Shown one piece after another: positions 1 to 5,222 of a DNA stretch of 6,055 nt. The DNA comes from Spirochaeta sp. GTDB taxonomy: Bacteria; Spirochaetota; Spirochaetia; DSM-2461. The stretch is from NCBI GenBank assembly GCA_030592625.1, contig JAUVIY010000168.1:1-6055 (forward strand). Direction: 5' to 3'. Position 1 is the stretch's first letter. Every line of letters begins with the position of its first letter. The translations under genes were made by a program, and so were the position numbers. Below the pieces are notes generated by a model, which worked only from the letters and a program-made list of their open reading frames with translations, had not been told where the DNA came from and ran no database searches.

Positions 1-35
1 ATCTGTTCGGCCTCAAGGGCTTTAATCACATCCAT
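1..35 (-). CDS. rplS: Large ribosomal subunit protein bL19, N-terminal fragment
   Basis: Only the first 11 complete codons lie in the window and read MDVIKALEAEQ; the gene runs off the left edge. bL19 sits at the 30S-50S interface of the ribosome. The call rests on the short N-terminus, which resembles bL19 starts such as the E. coli form (MSNIIKQLEQEQ), and on position: rplS directly follows trmD in most bacteria. The ATG at 35-33 lies 4 bases after the trmD stop. A good Shine-Dalgarno, GGAAGGA, is formed by the last trmD codons and overlaps its stop region, so translation is probably coupled. The fragment is too short to identify from sequence alone. Confidence 0.85.
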   Translation of the reverse strand, partial: MDVIKALEAEQ

Positions 36-39
36 AAAT

Positions 40-768
40 CTATCCTTCCGACGTCCCTCGCAGCTCGTCGCGGACTCGTCGTATCTCTTCGTCCATCCCA
101 CCGGTATTAAGCAGATCGGGACGGTTCAACAGGGTTTTTTCCACCCTTTTTCTCAGGCGCCATGCCTCTATATTGGCATGATGACCCCCGAGCAGGATCT
201 CCGGAACCCGTAGACCCCTGAATTCCTCAGGACGCGTGTAATGGGGATATTCCAGAAGAGGCTGGGTAAAACTCTCTTCTTCCAGAGATTCCCGTGTAAT
301 CACGCCGTCCAGAAGACGGTATATCGCGTCCACCATAACCAGAGTCGAAATCTCCCCGGAGGAGATAACGTAGTCACCGATGGATATCTCATCATCGACA
401 TACAGATCTATAACCCGTTGGTCGATGCCTTCATAACGTCCACAGATGAAGATAAGTTCATCTTCACCGGCCAGTTCCCGGGCTACATCCTGTGTAAAAA
501 GACGTCCCGAAGGGGTTGGAAAAACCACTCTTTTACCCGCTCCCCCGACGGCGTCAAGCGCACGTATCAGAGGCTCAGGCTTTAAAACCATACCGGCACC
601 GCCTCCATAGGGGGTGTCGTCGCAAACGCGGTGCCTATCATACGCATAATCACGTATGTTGACAAGTTCGTAGTCCACTAGCCCGCGCCTGACGGCTTTG
701 GACATGATGGAATCATCGAAAAAGCCCCTGAGGATACCGGGAAATAGACTTAAAACCGTAAATTTCAC
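40..768 (-). CDS. trmD: tRNA (guanine-37-N1)-methyltransferase TrmD
   Basis: TrmD is a SPOUT-class, knotted dimeric enzyme that uses S-adenosylmethionine to methylate N1 of G37 in tRNAs with a G at position 36, which prevents +1 frameshifting. The 242 residues cover the whole family length (E. coli 255). Visible motifs are SLFPG near residues 7-11, DRHRVCDDTPYGGGAGM at 44-60, the cofactor-site stretch CGRYEGID at 109-116, SIGDYVISSGE at 129-139, Arg151 (equivalent to E. coli Arg154) and PHYTRPEEF at 175-183. The residue aligned with the catalytic Asp169 is Glu165 here, within EEESF. The start is GTG (768-766), chosen because the protein then begins MKFTVLSLFPG like the family. It lies 2 bases after the rimM stop with only a weak GGA upstream, so coupling to rimM is likely. 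Confidence 0.97.
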   Translation of the reverse strand: MKFTVLSLFPGILRGFFDDSIMSKAVRRGLVDYELVNIRDYAYDRHRVCDDTPYGGGAGMVLKPEPLIRALDAVGGAGKRVVFPTPSGRLFTQDVARELAGEDELIFICGRYEGIDQRVIDLYVDDEISIGDYVISSGEISTLVMVDAIYRLLDGVITRESLEEESFTQPLLEYPHYTRPEEFRGLRVPEILLGGHHANIEAWRLRKRVEKTLLNRPDLLNTGGMDEEIRRVRDELRGTSEG

Positions 769-770
769 GA

Positions 771-1277
771 TTATTCCATCAACCAGAGGTCTGTCAGAAC
801 AAGAGTCCCGTTTTCGATATCCGGTTCTCCAACGAAACGGGACCGGAATGGAACCAGAAAGCTATTTCCGTCCGGTTTCCTGATTTCCAGCAAATCATCG
901 GAAGATTCAATGATACCGATGATTTCCCCAAGTGTTGTTCCATTCACATCAACAAGTAACAGACCGACCAGATCGCTCAAATACCACTCGTTGTCGGTTA
1001 GCGGGGCTCCTGAATCCCTGGGAACCAGAATCTCATAACCGGCCAGAGTTTTTCCCGCTTCAGGAGAATCCACTCCGGTCAGTTTGATTAATCCGCCCTC
1101 ATGCTGCATCCGGAATCCCTCAACCTGATACTCACGCTTCCAGTCCCGGTTCCTGGCCTTGAGAATCACAGATTTCAGATCGAAGAAATGAGCCCATTCA
1201 CCGGAAAAGCTTTTTATTTTCAGCCATCCCTTGAGACCCCAGGCAGTTCGAACCGTACCAATTGCGACCGTTTCCAT
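771..1277 (-). CDS. rimM: Ribosome maturation factor RimM
   Basis: RimM is a cytoplasmic assembly factor that binds ribosomal protein uS19 and helps mature the 3' (head) domain of the 30S subunit. The 168-residue length is normal. The N-terminal beta-barrel domain (about 1-85) opens with the family pattern AIGTVRTAWGLKGWLKIKSF. The C-terminal PRC-barrel domain (about 95-168) starts at EWYLSDLVGL and carries LGEIIGI and FLVPF, followed by ENGTLVLTDLWLME. The ATG at 1277 follows the khpA stop by 30 bases. No clear Shine-Dalgarno precedes it (the upstream bases read CCTGAAGTC). The trmD start follows 2 bases after its stop; the rimM-trmD-rplS order is widespread in bacteria. Confidence 0.96.
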   Translation of the reverse strand: METVAIGTVRTAWGLKGWLKIKSFSGEWAHFFDLKSVILKARNRDWKREYQVEGFRMQHEGGLIKLTGVDSPEAGKTLAGYEILVPRDSGAPLTDNEWYLSDLVGLLLVDVNGTTLGEIIGIIESSDDLLEIRKPDGNSFLVPFRSRFVGEPDIENGTLVLTDLWLME

Positions 1278-1307
1278 GACTTCAGGATTATTCTGTCAGG
1301 AGACCGT

Positions 1308-1541
1308 TCAGTCGAGGATTTCCAGGACGAAACGTTTCCCCGACTTGCTGGAAGCGGCGCTGAGAATAGTTCGGACAGCTTTGGCGATGCGGCCGTGCTT
1401 ACCTATCACTTTACCGATATCATCCTCGGCAACCTTGAGTTCCAGTATTGTCGATTTCTCACCTTCAATCATCGTCACTTCAACCTGTTCCGGTTCATCT
1501 ACAAGAGACCGGGCAATGAATTCAACAAGATCTTTTTCCAT
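1308..1541 (-). CDS. khpA: KH-domain RNA-binding protein KhpA (YlqC type)
   Basis: This 77-residue protein is a single type II KH domain. Family members bind RNA in the cytoplasm and, in Gram-positive bacteria, partner with KhpB to affect cell elongation and division. The hallmark is DIGKVIGKHGRIAKAVRTIL at residues 41-60, with the GxxG RNA-binding loop as GKHG (47-50). The N-terminus MEKDLVEFIARSLVDEPEQV and the length match the family. The ATG lies 7 bases after the rpsP stop, and only a weak GCCGGAT precedes it. The placement between rpsP and rimM is conserved in many bacteria and supports a link with ribosome biogenesis. Its function in this organism is inferred from the family only. Confidence 0.95.
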   Translation of the reverse strand: MEKDLVEFIARSLVDEPEQVEVTMIEGEKSTILELKVAEDDIGKVIGKHGRIAKAVRTILSAASSKSGKRFVLEILD

Positions 1542-1548
1542 ATCCGGC

Positions 1549-1800
1549 CTACTTGATGGTGATATTGTTTCTGTTCAGCAGGCGCTTGACGGTAATGGTG
1601 GGCCGGGCGCCTTTAACGAGCCATTCCTTCACCTTGTCCTCTTTGATGGAAATCTGCTTGTCTTCAGCTTCGATGGGGTGGTAGTAACCGACTTCGTCGA
1701 TAGTACGGCCGTCCCGGGGTGCCCGGGAATCCATAACGACAATACGGTAGTACGGGCGTTTTTTAGTACCCATCCTCTTGAGTCTGATTTTAACACTCAC
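1549..1800 (-). CDS. rpsP: Small ribosomal subunit protein bS16
   Basis: bS16 is an early-binding protein of the 30S body domain. The 83-residue protein has the family opening [30 protein letters not shown] and the following motif (I)DEVGYYHPI at about 35-44. [16 protein letters not shown] at 53-68 is the usual C-terminal half. The start is GTG at 1800-1798, fixed by the family N-terminus M(A/S)VKIRL. The Shine-Dalgarno AAGGAG (1814-1809) is spaced 8 bases from it. That Shine-Dalgarno lies within a short palindrome and within the end of an eight-codon open frame, described separately, so initiation may be regulated. Confidence 0.97.
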   Translation of the reverse strand: MSVKIRLKRMGTKKRPYYRIVVMDSRAPRDGRTIDEVGYYHPIEAEDKQISIKEDKVKEWLVKGARPTITVKRLLNRNNITIK

Positions 1801-1804
1801 AAAT

Positions 1805-1831
1805 TCAACTCCTTGAAGGAGACTTCTTCAT
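1805..1831 (-). CDS. Possible eight-codon leader peptide before rpsP
   Basis: In the 57-base gap between ffh and rpsP an ATG (1831-1829) opens a frame encoding MKKSPSRS, ending in TGA at 1807-1805. A strong Shine-Dalgarno, AGGGAGG (1845-1839), precedes it at 7 bases. The frame is out of phase with rpsP and stops 4 bases before the rpsP GTG. Its last three codons contain the rpsP Shine-Dalgarno. Translation is inferred only from the ribosome-binding site and spacing; no family is recognisable at this length. The alternative is that AGGGAGG is a stand-by ribosome-loading site or a chance match. Confidence 0.4.
   Translation of the reverse strand: MKKSPSRS
1809..1821 (-). promoter_or_regulatory. 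Palindrome covering the rpsP Shine-Dalgarno
   Basis: On the transcript this reads CTCCTTCAAGGAG, an inverted repeat around a single central base. It can fold as a 5-bp stem with a 3-base loop, and its 3' arm is the AAGGAG Shine-Dalgarno of rpsP. Folding would hide the site, and a ribosome translating the overlapping leader frame would open it. The inverted repeat is read directly from the sequence; a regulatory effect is inferred, and the stem is short. Confidence 0.35.
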
Positions 1832-1857
1832 AAATAAGCCTCCCTGAATTTCAATTT

Positions 1858-3204
1858 CTAAATTTTCGGACCGGTCATGCCGGCCATGCCACCCATGAAC
1901 TGCTGTTGAAGTTTTTTATTCTTGGCCATTTTTTTCATCATATTCCGCGACTTGTCAAAATTCTTTAACAATCTGTTTACCGCGGAAACGCTGGTCCCGC
2001 TCCCTCTTGCGATTCGTTTTCTCCGGGGCGGGCCGATTATACGGTGATTCCGTCTTTCTTCCAAGGTCATGGAGAGAATAATAGCTTCTTCTCTCTTCCA
2101 CTGCTTCTCATCCAGTTTGGATTCGTCTATCTGACCGGCCATCCCCGGGATCATTTCCAATAGGGATTGCACGCTGCCCATCTTCCTCATCCTGGAAAAC
2201 TGATCGAGATAATCCTCCAGTGTGAAAGTGGTCCTGGCCATTTTCTCCTGGAGCTTTTCGGCTTCATCCGCCTCGATAGCACCTTGAGCTTTCTCCACGA
2301 GGGATACAACATCACCCATTCCGAGAATTCGGGATGCGATTCTGTCAGGATGAAAGGGTTCGAGGTTTTCAATCTTTTCGCCGATGCCGATGAATTTGAC
2401 CGGTTTTCCGATGACGCTTCTAAAGGACAGGGCGGCACCGCCCCGGGCGTCCGAGTCGAACTTGCTCAGTATTATGCCGGTAAGATTGAGGGTCTCGTTG
2501 AAACTTCCGGCAATCTCGACGGCATTCTGCCCGGTCATTGCATCGGCTACCAGAAGAATTTCATCGGGGGTGACACTGTCCTTCACCCGACTGATTTCCT
2601 TCATCAGTTCGTCATCCACCTGCATACGGCCGGCGGTATCAACAATCAGTACATTGAATTGTTCTTTTTTAGCCTGTTTGAAGGCGTTCTTTGCCACCTT
2701 CTCAGGTTTGTTGCCGTTTTCACGATAGATGCTGACTCCCACTTGTGCGGCGAGTACTCCCAGCTGTTCCGCAGCAGCCGGCCGTGTCAGGTCGGCAGCG
2801 ACAAGCATGACACGTCGGCCCTCATTTTTCAGCCTGGAGGCAAGTTTCGCCGCCGTCGTTGTCTTACCGGAACCCTGGAGACCGACCATTAGAATCACCG
2901 AAACCGTATCGGGCCCTTTAAGCTCCAGCTCGGCGGTTCCATCTCCCAGAAGGGCGACGATTTTGTCATGGATGATTTTGATGAACTGCTGACCGGGATT
3001 GACGGACTTGAGAACTTTTTCACCCAGAGCTTCGTCGATGGTGCGGTTCACCAGGCGCCGGACTACCCGGAGATTCACATCCGCTTCCAGAAGTGCCATC
3101 TTAATTTCTTCGACGGCTTCCCGAATATTATTTTCGCTTAATCGGGTATTCCCCGACATGCGTCGGGCGATACCGGAAAATGTTTCTGTTAGTTTTTCAA
3201 GCAT
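1858..3204 (-). CDS. ffh: Signal recognition particle GTPase Ffh (SRP54)
   Basis: Ffh binds signal sequences emerging from the ribosome, together with 4.5S/SRP RNA, and docks with FtsY at the membrane. From the chosen start it is 448 residues (E. coli 453). The N domain spans about 1-95. The G domain has P-loop GLQGSGKTTT (108-117), DLTRPAA (138-144), DTAGR (189-193), SKFD (247-250, usually TKxD) and DARGGA. The methionine-rich M domain includes the MGSVQSLLEMIPGM finger and the RNA-binding RRKRIARGSGTSV segment, ending in a Met-rich tail. A GTG at 3213 would add three residues, but the ATG at 3204 gives MLEKLTETF as in the family and has AGGGGG 8 bases upstream. A sigma70-like promoter lies immediately upstream. 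The Ser before RRKR is replaced by Pro. Confidence 0.97.
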   Translation of the reverse strand: MLEKLTETFSGIARRMSGNTRLSENNIREAVEEIKMALLEADVNLRVVRRLVNRTIDEALGEKVLKSVNPGQQFIKIIHDKIVALLGDGTAELELKGPDTVSVILMVGLQGSGKTTTAAKLASRLKNEGRRVMLVAADLTRPAAAEQLGVLAAQVGVSIYRENGNKPEKVAKNAFKQAKKEQFNVLIVDTAGRMQVDDELMKEISRVKDSVTPDEILLVADAMTGQNAVEIAGSFNETLNLTGIILSKFDSDARGGAALSFRSVIGKPVKFIGIGEKIENLEPFHPDRIASRILGMGDVVSLVEKAQGAIEADEAEKLQEKMARTTFTLEDYLDQFSRMRKMGSVQSLLEMIPGMAGQIDESKLDEKQWKREEAIILSMTLEERRNHRIIGPPRRKRIARGSGTSVSAVNRLLKNFDKSRNMMKKMAKNKKLQQQFMGGMAGMTGPKI

Positions 3205-3235
3205 ACGTACCACCCCCTCTTTCGGGCGTTCCCAC

Positions 3236-3265
3236 TTTATACTGTTCCGAAGCTTGATAAGTCAA
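3236..3265 (-). promoter_or_regulatory. Sigma70-type promoter for ffh operon
   Basis: The minus strand has a -35 box TTGACT (3265-3260; five of six consensus bases) and a -10 box TATAAA (3241-3236; five of six) separated by 18 bases. Transcription would start near 3229, leaving a leader of about 25 bases before the ffh ATG at 3204. It is the only strong promoter match in the intergenic space and would drive ffh-rpsP-khpA-rimM-trmD-rplS independently of the smc-side genes. Confidence 0.65.
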
Positions 3266-3281
3266 CGGGATGAAGGGGAAT

Positions 3282-3298
3282 GAGCAAATTAACTGCTC
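3282..3298 (-). other. Second small hairpin abutting the first
   Basis: GAGCA (3298-3294) and TGCTC (3286-3282) pair around a 7-base A/T-rich loop, extendable by one G-U pair. It begins at the base next to the 10-bp hairpin, so the two could stack end to end. It is short, and its role is unknown. Confidence 0.3.
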
Positions 3299-3321
3299 GC
3301 AATTTCGCTTTGCGAAACCGC
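3299..3321 (-). terminator. Hairpin after the lipoprotein gene, possible terminator
   Basis: The minus-strand transcript can form a 10-bp stem, GCGGUUUCGC with GCGAAAUUGC, around an AAA loop. Two of the pairs are G-U, so the fold is favoured only in minus-strand RNA and becomes A-C mismatches in plus-strand RNA. It starts 33 bases after the lipoprotein stop codon (3355-3357) and lies upstream of the ffh promoter. No U-tract follows, so it is not a standard intrinsic terminator. It could be an mRNA 3'-end stabiliser or a weak terminator. Confidence 0.4.
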
Positions 3322-3354
3322 TGTTTTCCTCTCATTTCGTTTGAGAATAAAATA

Positions 3355-4830
3355 TTATCGGATACGGAAATAATGACGCTGAAGCCAAAGGAGTCTCTCT
3401 TCCGACAGATCACGCCATTCGGTGAGGGGCCAGCCATTGATAACGTTCTGATAGAGTGCCGCCGAACGATCCAGATCTCTATCCTCTCCGGGTTTCTCCA
3501 GATAGGAAGCCAGTCGGTAGAGCCACTCGGCACGACGTGTCCCTTCATCCGATGCGGTCAGTTCCTCGAGTATCAGAAGACTCTGACTGTCATACCCCGC
3601 CTGTTCGTCGAAAACTTTCAGTACAACAGCCAGAATATCAGGGTCGGGACCGTCTTCAATATATTTCGGGAGCCAGGTAATCAGCGGACCAATTGACCCG
3701 GAACGGGCGGCATTTTTCATAAGTGAAGCTCTGGCCCTTCTGCCGGCTTCGTCATTCCGGGACGCATCCTGTTCCCAATACTCAATGGCTTCTCCAAAAC
3801 GTTCTTCGTCGGCAGCGATAATTGCCGCTTCATTCCTCGCTTCGGCATCCGTGGGCATGGTGCCGGGAATCGGATTCTCTGAGGTTTCGGGTATTGGTCC
3901 GTTATCGATCCGGGGGCGGTCATCATCCTCATCAACCATCACAGTCCGGACAACTTTTTCACTACCACCACTGGAAAGATCCTGCCTCTCGAAGACAAGA
4001 TTCCAGTTTCCGGTCTCGGTGAACATGAATCTGAAATGAGTTGAATTTCCGTCCAGTTCTCTCTCCAGAAAACGCCACGAACCGGGAGTCGAACGATCGG
4101 AACGGAAAATCCAGCCCAAACCCTCGATGGTAATGGTGAACTCTCCCGGACCCTCGAGCAGGCGGGATGGAGATGCGGCGGAAACTGCAGGATCGTCCAG
4201 TGCCTGTTCTTCAGGCTCAGCTGTTGCCATATCGGCCGTTTTACTCGGCTCGATCGTATCGGAAACTACAGCTGCCACAGGCGGAGCTTTGGTTTCACTG
4301 TAGGGCCGGTCTTCAACCAGAAGCGGATTGGGAGGAGTTTCTGTTTCTTGAGCTTCTATTTCTTGAGCTTCTGTTTCTTGAGCTTCTGTTTCTTGAGTTT
4401 CTATTTCTTTGGTTTCTATTTCTTTGGTTTCTGCCTCTTTGGTTTCGGCATCATTTGTTACCGCTTCTTCAGGAACAACCTCTTTCTCAATCGTTGATTC
4501 CTCGACCTCCGTATCGGCCGGCTGGAGGAACTCGTCGACAGCTGTTTCTTCTAATTCTGGTGTAAGGCTTTCTACCGATTCAGCTTGAACTTCTGCATCG
4601 TCTATATCTTCCGGGAGAGGTTCACTGTCGACAAGCTTTTCCGACTCAACCGTTTTGCCGGAGTCACTTACCTCGATAGTATCAACGTTGTCACCGGTTA
4701 CGCTCACCTCTTCTATGTCAGATACTTCATCCGCGGTTTCATCCACGGTTTCATCAACTGCTGTCCCGGCACAGGCGGCCAGAATCAATACAGTTATACA
4801 TACAACGGCGGTGAAAAGCGGCCGAGTCAA
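3355..4830 (-). CDS. Predicted lipoprotein with acidic repeat stalk and TPR-like tail
   Basis: I do not recognise this 491-residue protein as a named family. Residues 1-20 form a lipoprotein signal peptide: a hydrophobic core (5-19) and lipobox LAAC with Cys20. Residues 21-160 are low complexity: 51 of 140 are Asp or Glu, with six Lys, no Arg and one aromatic residue. They include seven tandem pentapeptides of pattern xE(T/A)(K/Q)E at 128-162. Residues 226-300 (GEFTITIEGLGWIFRSDRST and on) look beta-rich, perhaps an Ig-like sandwich. Residues 327-491 are helical with TPR-like wording (EERFGEAIEYWEQ; AALYQNVINGWPLTEW; ERLLWLQRHYF) reminiscent of BamD/YbgF-type repeats. The start is TTG at 4830, which gives a complete signal peptide, has GAGG 7 bases upstream and overlaps the upstream stop as TTGA. 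It is likely membrane-anchored in the periplasm. Confidence 0.85.
   Translation of the reverse strand: MTRPLFTAVVCITVLILAACAGTAVDETVDETADEVSDIEEVSVTGDNVDTIEVSDSGKTVESEKLVDSEPLPEDIDDAEVQAESVESLTPELEETAVDEFLQPADTEVEESTIEKEVVPEEAVTNDAETKEAETKEIETKEIETQETEAQETEAQEIEAQETETPPNPLLVEDRPYSETKAPPVAAVVSDTIEPSKTADMATAEPEEQALDDPAVSAASPSRLLEGPGEFTITIEGLGWIFRSDRSTPGSWRFLERELDGNSTHFRFMFTETGNWNLVFERQDLSSGGSEKVVRTVMVDEDDDRPRIDNGPIPETSENPIPGTMPTDAEARNEAAIIAADEERFGEAIEYWEQDASRNDEAGRRARASLMKNAARSGSIGPLITWLPKYIEDGPDPDILAVVLKVFDEQAGYDSQSLLILEELTASDEGTRRAEWLYRLASYLEKPGEDRDLDRSAALYQNVINGWPLTEWRDLSEERLLWLQRHYFRIR
4345..4449 (-). repeat. 15-bp tandem repeat, seven units, within lipoprotein gene
   Basis: Seven 15-base units encode AETKE, AETKE, IETKE, IETQE, TEAQE, TEAQE and IEAQE (residues 128-162), followed by a partial TET unit. 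Units fall into two sub-types, an ETKE-like half at the N-terminal side and an EAQE-like half at the C-terminal side, with single-base steps between them. The unit length is a multiple of three, so copy-number change would alter stalk length without breaking the frame. Confidence 0.9.
4723..4758 (-). repeat. Short 12-bp imperfect repeat in lipoprotein stalk
   Basis: Three imperfect 12-base units encode VDET, VDET and ADEV (residues 25-36) just after the lipidated Cys20. They look like a smaller instance of the same low-complexity expansion seen further along the stalk. Confidence 0.6.
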
Positions 4831-5222
4831 GGAGCTTCCTCGGGAGATGGGATTCCAAGGGAGCGGAAAATAAGTCTGTCGTTGTCTTCTGCAAGTGTGT
4901 CGATACCGGCTTCGGAAGGATTGATCCAGTAATAATCAACATCTTCCCGGCTCCAATACCGTCGGGGCTGCCTGGCGGGATATACGATTCCGGTATCAGG
5001 GCCCCTGATATCGAGATAGAAATCCTCGATACCGAAGCTTGTACTGCTGGTATAGGCCTGCTGTTCTCTTCGGATGCGCTCCTCTTCCGCCCTCATAACT
5101 TCCCGATTTCGTGAAGAAACAATCAGGACGATGGCAATTACAGAGATGAGTGTCATGAGGAGAACGCTTCCCAGCAGTATCGCCAGACCTTTTTTATCGA
5201 CTAGCCGTAACGGGTTCTTCAT
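4827..5222 (-). CDS. Hypothetical single-pass membrane protein
   Basis: No family is recognised. The product is 131 residues from the chosen ATG at 5222. A basic cytoplasmic start (MKNPLRLVDKK) is followed by one hydrophobic helix at about 12-35 (GLAILLGSVLLMTLISVIAI and on) with no cleavage or lipobox motif. A charged helical stretch follows (REVMRAEEERIRREQQ), then a soluble C-terminal part containing RRYWSREDVDYYWINP. Positive-inside charge suggests the C-terminus is outside the cytoplasmic membrane. An in-frame ATG at 5240 would add six residues. I prefer 5222 because AGGA lies 8 bases upstream, whereas 5240 has only GAG. The gene overlaps the smc end by 29 bases (47 with the longer start), and its TGA overlaps the next gene's TTG, so the three genes are coupled. 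Function is unknown. Confidence 0.8.
   Translation of the reverse strand: MKNPLRLVDKKGLAILLGSVLLMTLISVIAIVLIVSSRNREVMRAEEERIRREQQAYTSSTSFGIEDFYLDIRGPDTGIVYPARQPRRYWSREDVDYYWINPSEAGIDTLAEDNDRLIFRSLGIPSPEEAP

Noticed and set aside
1231..1833. 200-codon plus-strand open frame spanning rimM start, khpA and rpsP
   Set aside because: It is antisense to three well-identified genes and to their junctions. Its composition is Ser/Pro/Thr-rich, as expected from a shadow frame.
2167..2892. 241-codon open frame on the plus strand
   Set aside because: It lies wholly antisense to ffh, whose conserved motifs run through it. The translation shows no recognisable domain, and no plausible promoter or family supports it.
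3237..3335. 32-codon minus-strand frame (ATG at 3335) in the lipoprotein-ffh gap
   Set aside because: It has no Shine-Dalgarno, runs through the two hairpins and both promoter boxes, and gives no recognisable product.
4345..4449. CRISPR array or phase-variable (frameshifting) repeat
   Set aside because: The units are 15 bases, contiguous without spacers and in frame. There are no spacers or cas genes, and a change in copy number cannot shift the reading frame.
4167..4565. Plus-strand open frame with a repeated FLELLFLEL hydrophobic segment
   Set aside because: The apparent membrane repeat is just the reverse strand of the 15-bp repeat encoding the acidic pentapeptides. The lipoprotein frame has a full signal peptide and start, so it is the real one.
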